Origin: DASRLE01 sp963825315 | Lineage (GTDB): Bacteria; Verrucomicrobiota; Verrucomicrobiia; Limisphaerales; Palsa-1400 | DNA length: 64,000 nucleotides | Assembly (NCBI GenBank): GCA_963825315.1 | Contig: CAWGST010000001.1 | Span: forward strand, 372,001-436,000 | Reading direction: 5' to 3' | Part shown: positions 17,706-27,068 of the stretch, one piece after another | Layout of the letters: every line of letters begins with the position of its first letter | How positions within the stretch are numbered: position 1 is the first letter of the stretch | Program-made: the position numbers and the translations under genes | Notes under the pieces: model-generated | What the model saw: the letters and a program-made list of their open reading frames with translations, nothing else | Database searches by the model: none | What the model was told of the DNA's origin: nothing

Positions 17706-18631
17706 GCAACGAATTTGCCCCGCGCCTGCGAGTTTCGCAAGCGGCCAGGCATGCCCAGTTGGCTCCGGTAATCCGTGGGCGACTGCCCGGTGATCTTCTT
17801 AAAGACGCGATTGAAATGCGTGAGCGATTGGAAACCGACTTCGTAAGCGATTTCGCTGATGCGCAAGTTCGGATTGAGCAGAAGATTCCGGGCCTTTTCC
17901 ACGCGAACGCGCGAAACATACTCGGTGAAGTTCAAGCCGGTCGCTTTTTTGAACATTTTGCAAAAGTGGAAGGTGCTGGTGTTGACCGCCTTGGCCACCT
18001 GGCCCAGGGAAAGGTCTTCCGCCTGATTTTCAACGATGAATTCCTTCGCCCGCTTGATCACCGGCGATTCGGCGTTTTCACGGTGGACAACAATCTGGTT
18101 GCTGACCACCGAAATGTGCTCGGCAAAGATGCTGAGCAGTTTGACCATCGCCTCGTATTGTTTGGACGACAACACCTTGGTTCCAAAATAGACGCTCTGC
18201 AGCCGTTCCCGGCTCATTTGCAGACCCCATTCGGCGATGAGCCTGGCCGTGCGCTCGATTTGGGAGGGCGTGGCTTTTTTGCGCAGCACCTGGCCGGTTT
18301 GCAGGAAGCCGATCAACTGCTCGCCCAAACGAACCGGCACCGCCGTATCCACCAATCCAAGCTGGCAAGTCACCGTCGCGGGTTCAAACCGGGCGCCTTC
18401 CGAGAGTTGTTGCTGCATTTGCAGACAGGTCGCGCAAGACCGGCTTTTTTCGGCCAGCATGGCGCACAGGGGGTTCTCGTGGCGCTTGCCGTGGTGCGGC
18501 AACTGCCATGATTCCACCGGACGCAACGAGACGGGCAAACCGGTGGTTTCGCTGAACGCCTTCTCGTAATCCTGAAATATCTTCGAGTTGATCAGGCTCT
18601 CGATCAAATCCTTGTTGTCGTGGCGGTTCAT
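17657..18631 (-). CDS. PocR-domain AraC-family transcriptional regulator
   Basis: An N-terminal PocR sensory domain (about residues 10-160) contains the cysteine pattern LCAMLAEKSRSCATCLQM and the VPVRLGEQLIGFLQTGQV segment. A C-terminal AraC double helix-turn-helix follows (SLGQVAKAVNTSTFHFCKMF, ISEIAYEVGFQSLTHFNRVF). PocR domains sense small ligands, possibly aromatic or diol-like, and the cysteines may bind metal. The ATG at 18631 (MNRHDNKDL) is preferred over an upstream one at 18670. The last 16 codons overlap the following kinase in another frame, so the true stop may be hidden by an indel. Confidence 0.88.
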   Translation of the reverse strand: MNRHDNKDLIESLINSKIFQDYEKAFSETTGLPVSLRPVESWQLPHHGKRHENPLCAMLAEKSRSCATCLQMQQQLSEGARFEPATVTCQLGLVDTAVPVRLGEQLIGFLQTGQVLRKKATPSQIERTARLIAEWGLQMSRERLQSVYFGTKVLSSKQYEAMVKLLSIFAEHISVVSNQIVVHRENAESPVIKRAKEFIVENQAEDLSLGQVAKAVNTSTFHFCKMFKKATGLNFTEYVSRVRVEKARNLLLNPNLRISEIAYEVGFQSLTHFNRVFKKITGQSPTDYRSQLGMPGRLRNSQARGKFVAWTRSWKWSRSRNCTT

Positions 18632-18797
18632 TTGTTTCCCTGTGGCCGGCTGCGCAAATTTTGTTGTCATATGAGCAAAATAGCACTGACCACGGCCTGC
18701 CTACAATCAGGCGTCATGCCAGACACGTTTTCGGGAATTGAACTAGAACAGCTAAGGATATTCCTTACCCATCGCAGGCCCGCCCGCCGCGGCGCCC

Positions 18798-19721
18798 TCA
18801 GAAGACTTCCGCTTTCAAGCCCGTTTCCGCCTTGATCCGGTGGCTGATCCGCGACAGCTTTTTCAGCGGCATGTGCCCGCAATCCGGATGCGCAATCGGC
18901 CTCGTCGCGGAATAAATTTGCACGAGCGATATTTGCGCCCCGCTGTTTTTCAGATCGTTCAATCGAAAGATATACTCATCAATTTCCTGCGGCGGCGGTT
19001 CCTCGCCGAAGGCCAGCGGGAACAAACTTTGAATGACGACGGGCCGCTGCCGCGCGATCAGCAGGATGTTCGAAATGACCTTGTCCAGCGGCACTTCGCT
19101 GCGGTTGACGCGATTCATGTAGTCTTGCGTGCCGGCGTCGAGCTTGATCCAAATTTCATCATCGGGGGTAAAGTATCGCAGGCTCTCCTGCACCGGACGC
19201 AAATCCAACCCGGTGCCATTGGTGATCAGGGCCAATTTGAAAAACGCATGGGGACTGCGCGCCCGCACATGGACCACGACCTGGAGCGCTTCGGCGAAAT
19301 TCGGGCACAGGGTGGGTTCGCCATCGCCGCTCAACGCCACGTGGCGCAATTGCAGCAACTCGTCGCTCAGGTCGCGATAAGCCGCGTGCTCCCTTATTTT
19401 GCCCGAGCGCACCAGGAACAGTGTTTTGTCCAATTCCTCCGCCATCACCGCGACGTTCAGTTCTTGTTCCGTGACGGGCAACTTTCGGTTGACCTCGCAA
19501 TAAACGCAGTCAAAATTGCACAACCTGTCCGGGTTCATGTTGATGCCAATGGAGAGGCCCCGCGCCCGCGCCGACACCACGGTATAGACGAAGCGATTGT
19601 CGAGAAAATTGCGCGGACAGCCGAAGGCTGTCGCCACGGGGGCCACCCGGGATTTTTCGACGCCCTCACTAACATAAGCGGATGTGGACATGTCGATTCC
19701 TTTTTTTTCTGGTTCAGGCAT
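18798..19721 (-). CDS. Radical SAM protein
   Basis: The iron-sulfur motif is CNFDCVYCE (CxxxCxxC), placed about residue 85. It is followed by the radical SAM glycine motif LSGDGEPTLC and by ITNGTGLDLRP and EIWIKLDAGTQDYM. The overall pattern matches the wyosine-related/MoaA-like radical SAM proteins found stand-alone in many bacteria. The substrate cannot be told from sequence. The start at 19721 precedes a poly-T/A run; an internal ATG (MSTSAYVSEG, 19691) is an alternative. It is separated from the AraC gene by 127 bases and is probably its own transcription unit. Confidence 0.85.
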   Translation of the reverse strand: MPEPEKKGIDMSTSAYVSEGVEKSRVAPVATAFGCPRNFLDNRFVYTVVSARARGLSIGINMNPDRLCNFDCVYCEVNRKLPVTEQELNVAVMAEELDKTLFLVRSGKIREHAAYRDLSDELLQLRHVALSGDGEPTLCPNFAEALQVVVHVRARSPHAFFKLALITNGTGLDLRPVQESLRYFTPDDEIWIKLDAGTQDYMNRVNRSEVPLDKVISNILLIARQRPVVIQSLFPLAFGEEPPPQEIDEYIFRLNDLKNSGAQISLVQIYSATRPIAHPDCGHMPLKKLSRISHRIKAETGLKAEVF

Positions 19722-20104
19722 CCTGGCTATGCGCGAGGGACACGGGACCCCGGAGCGTGGCGCCTCATAAGTCCGGCCCTGCGCTTTACTCGCTTCAGAA
19801 CGTGGCCTGATTTGATCGGCGGTTTAATCGTCATATTATTCGTTCCCAGCTTAAATGGAGAGGGTCGGAAGGACTACCCTCTCCTTGGTAAATACTGGCC
19901 ATATTTTGCCAGCCACGTTAACGATGGTGTGCCCGGCCAGATTCCGGCTTTTATTTTCCGCTTCATTCACGGCAAAAAACGGTGAGTCTTTGCCAAGGAG
20001 CGTGAAGTGGGCGGGCGGGGTTGCGGCCAATCTAGTCGAAGAATGAATCGATTCGCTCCATGTCAGCCGGTTGATTCCGGCGCTAAATTCACGACCATTT
20101 GCAA
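19722..20104. other. Intergenic region between divergent genes
   Basis: About 380 bases separate the divergently transcribed radical SAM and acyl-CoA synthetase genes, so promoters for both probably lie here. I see the short inverted words GAGAGGGTCGG and CCCTCTCC (19858-19886) but no convincing promoter pair, hairpin terminator or small gene. Confidence 0.4.
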
Positions 20105-22906
20105 ATGAAAACTATAATCCCAGATTTCACAGAAGTTGGAAAACCTGAAAAAACCCCGCAACCCTCCCGCGGTTCCCAGCGGATCGAATCCGCACACGAC
20201 ATCCTGCGGACGCGACGGCATCCGCTGAACCACATCTTCTCGCCCAAGGTCATCGCCGTTATCGGCGCGACGGAATCAATGGGCAGTGTGGGACGAACCG
20301 TTTTCCAGAATCTCGGCCGCGGGGGGTTCGAGGGCGTGGTCTATCCGGTTAACCCCAAACGTGCTTCAGTGTTGTGCGTCAAGGCCTATCCGAACATCGC
20401 CTCTGTTCCCGAAAAGGTGGATTTGGCCGTTATCTGCACCCCGGCGACCGCGGTGCCGTCAGTAATCCGCGACTGCGCCAAGGCGGGGGTGCCGGGCGCG
20501 ATCATCATTTCAGCCGGCTTTAAGGAAATCGGCAAAGCGGGGCAGAAGCTGGAACAGGAGATTTTCTCCGATGCGCAGAGTGGCGGAATGAGAATTGTCG
20601 GACCGAATTGTCTCGGCGTGATGATTCCAAAAATCGGATTGAACGCCACCTTCGCCACCACCATTGCCAAACCGGGCAATGTCGCTCTCCTCAGCCAGAG
20701 CGGGGCGCTCTGCACGGCCATTCTGGACTGGAGCTTGAAGGAAAACGTCGGCTTCAGCGCTTTCGCCTCACTCGGTTCGATGCTCGATGTCGGTTGGAGC
20801 GATTTGATTTATTACCTGAGCGACGATCCGAACACCAAAAGCATCATCATCTACATGGAAACCATCGGCGACGCACGCGGGTTCTTGTCCGCCGCCCGCG
20901 AAGTCTCGCTCACCAAACCGATCATCGTGATCAAGCCCGGGCGCACCGAACAGGCCGCCAAGGCCGCCGCCTCCCACACCGGGTCACTCACCGGCAGCGA
21001 TGAAGTTTTGCAGGCCGCTTTCCAGCGCGTCGGTGTTTTGCGGGTGGACACCATTTCTGAATTGTTCGACATGGCGGAAGTGCTGGCCAAACAGCCGCGC
21101 CCAAAAGGACCGCGCCTTGCCATCGTCACCAACGCCGGCGGCCCGGGCGTGCTCGCCACCGATGCCCTGATCACCAGTGGCGCGCAACTCGCCACCTTTG
21201 TCGCCCGAAACGATGGCTGCGCTCAACAAAATCCTTCCGCCAACGTGGAGCCACAATAATCCAGTGGACATCATTGGCGACGCCGGCGCCGGAGCTGTAC
21301 GCCCAGGCGGTGGACCTGGCGGCCAAAGACCCGAATACCGACGGCCTGCTGGTCATCCTGACGCCGCAAGCGATGACCGATGCCACTGCCACCGCTGCGC
21401 AAATGGTGCCGCTGCGCGAAGCTGGAGAACAAACCCATCCTTGCCAGTTGGATGGGGGCGGACGAAGTCGAGGCCGGCGAGGACATTCTCAACGCCGCGA
21501 ACATTCCCACCTTCAAATACCCCGACCGCGCCGCCCGGGCGTTTTATTACATGTGGCGTTACAGCGACAATCTCCGTTCACTGTACGAAACGCCAGCCAC
21601 GGCCGATGACTCCGACCACACCCATATCGACCGCCTCAAAGTGGACAAACTATTGCAAGCGGCGCGAAAAACGGGCCGCACCATTTTGACCGAGCACGAG
21701 TCCAAGCAACTTCTTGCCGCTTACGGCATTCCCACAGTTGAAACGCACATCGCCCGCAACGAAATCGACGCCGTAAAACTGGCGGCGCATCTGGGCTTTC
21801 CCGTGGTGCTCAAATTGTATTCCGAAACCATCACGCACAAGACCGACGTGGGAGGCGTGCAATTAAATCTGCGCACGGCCTCGGCGGTGCGCCAGGCCTG
21901 GCGCGCCATTGAAACCGCCGTGGCCAAAAAAGCCGGCGCGGAACATTTTCTTGGCGTGACGGTGCAACCGATGATCAAGCTCGACGGTTACGAATTGATT
22001 CTCGGCAGCAGCATTGATGCGCAATTCGGGCCGGTATTATTGTTCGGCACAGGCGGGCAATTGGTGGAAGTTTACAAGGACCGCGCCCTTGGGCTGCCGC
22101 CGCTCAACGCCACTCTCGCGCGCCGCATGATGGAACGCACCCGCATTTTCGCCGCGCTCAAAGGGGTTCGCGGACGCCAGCCCGTCAACATCACCGCCCT
22201 GGAACAAACTCTGGTGCGCTTCAGCCAGCTGGTCATCGAGCAGCCGTGGATTGCGGAAATTGACATCAATCCCCTGCTCGTTTCGTCCGAACGCATCTTC
22301 GCCCTGGATGCCCGGGTGGTGTTGCACGATCCCGCCACGCCGGTGAAGAAATTGCCCAAGCCCGCCATCCGCCCGTATCCGATTCAATACGTGACAACGG
22401 CACAATTGGCCGACAAAACGCCGGTCGTCATCCGTCCCATCCGCCCGGAAGATGAGCCGCTGATGGTCAAGTTCCACGAAACGCTCTCCGAGGAAAGCGT
22501 TTATCACCGCTACTTCAGCGCCTTGAAATTATCGCAACGCGTCGCCCACGAACGGCTGACGCGCATTTGTTTCAATGATTACGACCGCGAAATTGCCCTC
22601 GTGGCCGAATGCACGGACGCAAAGACCGGGCGCCGGGAAATCCTCGGCGTCGGACGACTCAGCAAGGTGCATGGCGCCAACGAAGCTGAATTCGCCCTGC
22701 TGGTCACCGACCGCTGTCAGAAGCAGGGACTTGGCACCGAACTGCTCAGGCGTCTCGTGCATATCGGCCGTGAAGAAAAACTCACGCGCATCACCGCCGA
22801 CATCATGGCCGACAATCACGCCATGCAACACATCAGCAAAAAAGTCGGATTCAAACTTGAACACAACTTGGATGGACATGACTTCGTTGCTGAATACGTG
22901 CTCTGA
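20105..22906 (+). CDS. Acyl-CoA synthetase (NDP-forming) fused to GNAT acetyltransferase; Pat-like (three frameshifts)
   Basis: The domain order is: CoA-binding (KVIAVIGATESMGSVGRTVF), succinyl-CoA-ligase-like (IVGPNCLGVM; ASHTGSLTGSDEV), ATP-grasp (LAAYGIPTVETHIA; GFPVVLKLYSETITHKTDVG; EIDINPLLV), and a C-terminal GNAT domain (VIRPIRPEDEPLMVKFHETL; FALLVTDRCQKQGLGTELL). This is the layout of protein lysine acetyltransferase Pat/YfiQ, which silences acetyl-CoA synthetase; a true ADP-forming acetate-CoA ligase is possible too. Frame breaks occur near 21199 (an extra T), 21285 and 21415, all within 220 bases. The ATG at 20105 was chosen over TTG at 20099. Confidence 0.85.
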
Positions 22907-22935
22907 TCGGTTTTTAAAGCGGTTTGGGGGGACTT

Positions 22936-24852
22936 CTATGATTGCAAGCCTGCCCGGAGAATCTCCAGTGTGCCGTTTGGGCTGGCGGTGGACATCAGAT
23001 AGACTCCCGCCCAACCTTCGCGAATGATGCGGCGGATTTGCTCCACCGCCATTTCCTGGCCGACCCTAGCCTGGTCGTCCAGGCTTTCCATGGCGGAAAA
23101 CCGTTGCAGAACCGCGTCTGGAATAACGACACCCGGAACTTGCGCCACGCGTTGAGCGTGCTCGAAACTGACCATGACCATGACGCCGATGAGAAAGGGG
23201 ATGCGGGCGCGAAACTTTTCCAACATCGCCAAGGGTTCATGGCGGAAGGCGGGCTGGGTCATGATGTAGTCCGCGCCGTTGTCGATTTTCTCTTGCAGAC
23301 GGGCGAGTTCGCGTTTCATGTCGCAGGCTTCCAGTTCGACGCCGGAACCGATCGTGAAATGGGCGCGCGGATCGGGCTGTTTGCCCAGCGGCGCGCCGCC
23401 AAAATCCACACCGGCATTGAGGCAGGAATGGGTCAGACGGATGAGCCCGATGGAATCCAGATCGAACACGGCGGTGGATCGAGGGTAGGTCGGCGACATC
23501 TTGGGAGGATCCCCGGTGATGAATAACGCGTTGTGAATGCGATTGGCGTGATAGCCGACGAGACGGCTTTGCACCCCCATGACATTCAAGTCCCGGCCCG
23601 TGAAATGCGGAATGAGCTCCAGCGGGTCGCCAGTCGCAGCGGTCCAGTGGAGCCGTTCACGGATCACGTGAATAAAATCGCCGGGCGGGATCAAGGGGAT
23701 GCCGCGCGAACCGTCGGTGATATCCAGGGCGTCAGCCAGTCCGCAGGCCGCCAGTTTGGCGATGAAATCCACCTTGGCTTGAATGATTTTTGCGTCCGTT
23801 CCGCGGGGCGGCAGGGACTCGACGCTGACGACGAATTGACCGTCTTTGAGTTTGCGGGAAAACACGCCGTTGCTCCGCTTTTCCGCGTTGCCGACAGGAG
23901 GCTGCGCGGCATGAACCTGGATGGAACCGGGCTTGTGGCTGGCGTTTCGGGACGTCAGGAAATTGTGCATTTCCTGAATGTGAGGGGGATGCACTTCGCA
24001 GCAGCCGCCAATCAGCCGCACCCCGCGTTCGGCAAAATTGCGGGCCATTTTGCCCATATATTCCGGATTCACGGCAGTCATGAGCCGGTTGCCGATGCGC
24101 TGGAATCCGCCGGCATTGGGCATCACCACCATTTGCATCGCTCCGGAACGGACTGGAGCCGAGTCTTTGACCGCATCCACAAAGGCGCTTGCATCCCACG
24201 GCGCGCAACAATTGACTCCGGAGACCTGCGCGCCCAGGTTTGCCATCCGGGTGACGAACGCGACCGGGTCGGGTTCCAAATGTTGGCCCGCGTTGGAGGA
24301 GTTGAGGGTCATTTCCGCGATGAAGGGCGGAGCGCCGGGAATCGAACGGATCAGGGCAATGAGCAATTCAAGCTGGGGCAGGGAACTGAACGTCTCCAGA
24401 AGCAACGCGTCGGCTCCGACCGCAGCCAGGGTTTCAATTTGTTCGCGATAGCAACCTTCGACGGCAGAAGCCTGAGTCAAGGCTTTGACGGTGGGTCCGA
24501 TCGAAGCCAGGACGAAGACGGGGGCTGTAACAGGGCGCCGGGCCTGGAACTTCGCGATGGCCGCCCGCGCCACCTCCACGCCCGCGCGGTTCAAGTCGGC
24601 GACTCTGCCTTCCAGGCCGAAGGGTTGCAACTGCTGGCGGTTGGCGCCGAACGTGTTGGTTTTAAGACAGCGCGCTCCGGCGGCGAGGTAGGCCAGATGG
24701 ACTTTCTGAATCAGCTCCGGCTGTTCCGCGTTGAACGCTTCGTAAATGTGGTTGATTTCCGACAGCCGTCCTGTCAATTCGAACAAATAGGAACCCATCG
24801 CTCCGTCGGTTAACAGAGTCTCTGATTTCAGCGTGGCCAGAAAATCCTTCAC
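22936..24852 (-). CDS. Bifunctional homocysteine S-methyltransferase / 5,10-methylenetetrahydrofolate reductase
   Basis: This 638-residue fusion starts with a zinc homocysteine methyltransferase domain (residues 1 to about 300: LLTDGAMGSYLFE, and zinc cysteines in GVNCC at 215 and GGCC at 284/285). A MetF-like flavin reductase domain follows (about 340-638: FVVSVESLPPRGTD, NALFITGDPP, YIMTQPAF). It would make 5-methyl-THF and pass the methyl group to homocysteine for methionine, as in YitJ-type proteins. It lies 106 bases downstream of fhs on the same strand, consistent with a one-carbon operon. All key residues that I can check are present. Confidence 0.93.
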   Translation of the reverse strand: MKDFLATLKSETLLTDGAMGSYLFELTGRLSEINHIYEAFNAEQPELIQKVHLAYLAAGARCLKTNTFGANRQQLQPFGLEGRVADLNRAGVEVARAAIAKFQARRPVTAPVFVLASIGPTVKALTQASAVEGCYREQIETLAAVGADALLLETFSSLPQLELLIALIRSIPGAPPFIAEMTLNSSNAGQHLEPDPVAFVTRMANLGAQVSGVNCCAPWDASAFVDAVKDSAPVRSGAMQMVVMPNAGGFQRIGNRLMTAVNPEYMGKMARNFAERGVRLIGGCCEVHPPHIQEMHNFLTSRNASHKPGSIQVHAAQPPVGNAEKRSNGVFSRKLKDGQFVVSVESLPPRGTDAKIIQAKVDFIAKLAACGLADALDITDGSRGIPLIPPGDFIHVIRERLHWTAATGDPLELIPHFTGRDLNVMGVQSRLVGYHANRIHNALFITGDPPKMSPTYPRSTAVFDLDSIGLIRLTHSCLNAGVDFGGAPLGKQPDPRAHFTIGSGVELEACDMKRELARLQEKIDNGADYIMTQPAFRHEPLAMLEKFRARIPFLIGVMVMVSFEHAQRVAQVPGVVIPDAVLQRFSAMESLDDQARVGQEMAVEQIRRIIREGWAGVYLMSTASPNGTLEILRAGLQS

Positions 24853-24958
24853 AAATCAGCCTTCCAAATACAACAGACCCATGGCACAGTCAAAGACACT
24901 ATCGGCGCCAAAATCACGCGCCCGGCTGACACCGCGGGGGAGCACGGCGGCCTGTCAA

Positions 24959-26644
24959 TCAGAACAAGCCGGTGACCTGGCCTTCTGCGTTGATGTCAAT
25001 GAGTTCGGCCGACGGCACTTTGGGCAGGCCGGGCATCGTCATAATGTCGCCCGTCAGGACCACCACGAAGCCGGCCCCGGCGGAAACATTGACGTCGCGG
25101 ATTGGCACCGAGAATCCTTTCGGGCGGCCCAGCAGGGCCGGGTCGGTGGAAAAGGAAAATTGCGTCTTGGCCATGCAGACCGGCAGACGTCCGAAGCCTT
25201 GGTCCTCCAGGGCGCGAAATTTCTCCGCGACCCTGGCCTCGGCTTGGATGTCGTTGGCGCCATAGATGTTTTGGGCTATGGCCCGGACCTTGTTCCACAA
25301 AGTCATCGGGTCGCTATAAATGAAACAGAATTTGTCGTTCGGTTGGTCCGCCTGTTGGACAACCTCCGCGGCAAGTTCGACGGCGCCCGCGCCGCCCCTG
25401 GCCCAATGGTCGCACAGAAATGCGCGCACGCCGAGTTTCCCGCAATGCCGCCGGATGAGGGCTGTTTCCTCCTCTGTATCGGTGACGAAACCATTGATGG
25501 CAACAATGGGCGGAAGGCCGAACAACTGGATGTTCTCAATGTGCTTGTCCAGGTTGGCCAGACCCCGGCTCACGGCGGCGGGATTCGGCGTCTGGAGATC
25601 TTCCCTGCTGACGCCGCCATGCAATTTCAAGGCGCGCACCGTGGCCACGATCACCACGGCACTAGGGCGGATGCCGGATTGGCGGCACTTGATGTCAATG
25701 AATTTCTCCGCGCCAAGGTCGGCGCCGAAGCCGGCCTCGGTCACGGTATATTCGCTCAGACGCAGGGCCAGTTTGGTGGCCAGGACGCTGTTGCAACCGT
25801 GCGCGATGTTGGCGAAGGCCCCGCCATGGACAAAGGCCGGACTGCCTTCCAGGCTTTGCACCAGGTTGGGTTTGAGGGCCTCGCGCAGCAACACCGCCAT
25901 CGCGCCATGGACCTTGAGTTGGGCGGCGGTGACCGGCTGGTGGCTGCCGGTGTAGCCCACGATCATTCGGCCGAGCCGTTCGCGCAGTTCCGCCACGGAT
26001 TGGGACAGGCAGAAAACAGCCATGACTTCGGAGGCGGCCGTAATGTGGAAGCCGCTCTCGTGGCAGACCCCGTTGGCCGGGCCGCCCAGACCGACAACGA
26101 TCTGGCGCAGGGCGCGGTCGTTCATGTCCATGACCCGCTTCCAGACCAGGCGCGCCGGATGAAGGCCCAGGCCGTTGCCGTGGTGAAGATGGTTGTCGAG
26201 CACCGCCGCGAGCAGGTTGTGCGCGGTGGTGATGGCGTGAAAATCACCGGTGAAATGAAGATTGATGTCCTCCATCGGCACGACTTGGGCATACCCTCCG
26301 CCCGCTCCGCCGCCTTTGACGCCGAAGCAGGGGCCGAGCGAGGGTTCGCGCAGACAGATGGCCGCGCGCTTGCCCAAGCGGTTCAACCCGTCAGCCAGAC
26401 CGATGGTCGTGGTGGTCTTGCCCTCCCCGGCAGGGGTTGGAGTCATGGCCGTAACCAGGATGAGTTTGCCCGGTTCGGCTGTCTCGAGCTGCTGGAAGAA
26501 TTCGAGCGAGACCTTGGCCTTGTATTTGCCGTAATGATCGAGATGTTCGAGGGGAATGCGCAGGCGGGCCGCGATTTTTTCAATCGGCAGCATTTTCGCC
26601 TGGCGGGCGATCTCAATGTCCGGGGGAACGATTTTGGAAACCAT
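24959..26644 (-). CDS. fhs: Formate--tetrahydrofolate ligase
   Basis: This 561-residue cytoplasmic enzyme makes 10-formyl-THF from formate, ATP and THF. The P-loop-like TPTPAGEGKTTTTIGLADGL lies near residue 70. EPSLGPCFGVKGGGAGGG and INLHFTGDFHAITTAHNLL are family hallmarks. The length matches bacterial Fhs. It starts MVSKIVPPDIEIARQAKM, the usual N-terminus. A 42-residue ORF ends 28 bases upstream, and the methyltransferase/MTHFR gene follows, so formate carbon can be carried to methionine by neighbouring products. Confidence 0.96.
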   Translation of the reverse strand: MVSKIVPPDIEIARQAKMLPIEKIAARLRIPLEHLDHYGKYKAKVSLEFFQQLETAEPGKLILVTAMTPTPAGEGKTTTTIGLADGLNRLGKRAAICLREPSLGPCFGVKGGGAGGGYAQVVPMEDINLHFTGDFHAITTAHNLLAAVLDNHLHHGNGLGLHPARLVWKRVMDMNDRALRQIVVGLGGPANGVCHESGFHITAASEVMAVFCLSQSVAELRERLGRMIVGYTGSHQPVTAAQLKVHGAMAVLLREALKPNLVQSLEGSPAFVHGGAFANIAHGCNSVLATKLALRLSEYTVTEAGFGADLGAEKFIDIKCRQSGIRPSAVVIVATVRALKLHGGVSREDLQTPNPAAVSRGLANLDKHIENIQLFGLPPIVAINGFVTDTEEETALIRRHCGKLGVRAFLCDHWARGGAGAVELAAEVVQQADQPNDKFCFIYSDPMTLWNKVRAIAQNIYGANDIQAEARVAEKFRALEDQGFGRLPVCMAKTQFSFSTDPALLGRPKGFSVPIRDVNVSAGAGFVVVLTGDIMTMPGLPKVPSAELIDINAEGQVTGLF

Positions 26645-26672
26645 GTTTTCTGGGTGCGTTTTCTTGGGCCGA

Positions 26673-26801
26673 TCAGCCCCGATAAAATTCCTGAACGCGC
26701 ATGATGACGTCGAAGCCTTCCATTTTCAGGCAGTCGTTGAGGCAAAGCATCGCTGGATCAATGATGCAATGTTCAACCGGGATGAGTGAGCCTGACAGCA
26801 T
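26673..26801 (-). CDS. Small cysteine-containing protein upstream of fhs (42 residues)
   Basis: The frame encodes MLSGSLIPVEHCIIDPAMLC, then LNDCLKMEGFDVIMRVQEFY and a final RG. Three cysteines and a histidine (HC...C...C) could bind a metal. It ends 28 bases before fhs on the same strand, so a leader-peptide or operon role is plausible. No ribosome-binding site is obvious. I do not know a family; the protein-like composition and the operon position are the reasons to list it. Confidence 0.4.
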   Translation of the reverse strand: MLSGSLIPVEHCIIDPAMLCLNDCLKMEGFDVIMRVQEFYRG

Positions 26802-26834
26802 GATTCGGCCGCACTATGCGGTGGGAATTTTTTC

Positions 26835-27038
26835 ATGTTTTTGACCCTATTTCAGGCTTTCTCCTTTGTCCAGAGCAATTTGGCGTTTTGGCTGACCATT
26901 GGCCGCCGCACCCGCCGCGTCATCAAGCTGGGCGACAAAGTCACCGTGCAGGTTTTCAAAGTGGACGGCTTCAAAAAGCAGACGGATTTTCAACTGGCCG
27001 CCGAACGCAGACTCCAAAGAAGCGGTCGGCGGTATTAA
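26835..27038 (+). pseudogene. rnr: RNase R (rnr) C-terminal remnant
   Basis: The last part reads GRRTRRVIKLGDKVTVQVFK, then VDGFKKQTDFQLAAERR. This matches the end of the S1 domain of RNase R, the 3'-5' exoribonuclease, which is about 700-800 residues long. Only some 45-67 residues remain and nothing upstream encodes the catalytic RNB domain. The 5' part has been lost, probably by a deletion or rearrangement that brought the fhs operon next to it. A terminator-like hairpin, now split by IS630, followed its stop codon. Confidence 0.6.
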
Positions 27039-27068
27039 GTGGAGCCAGTTGCCGGCTTGCCAGCCTTA

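Noticed and set aside
24833..26704. 623-residue plus-strand frame opposite fhs
   Set aside because: The real fhs motifs lie on the minus strand. This frame has shadow composition only.
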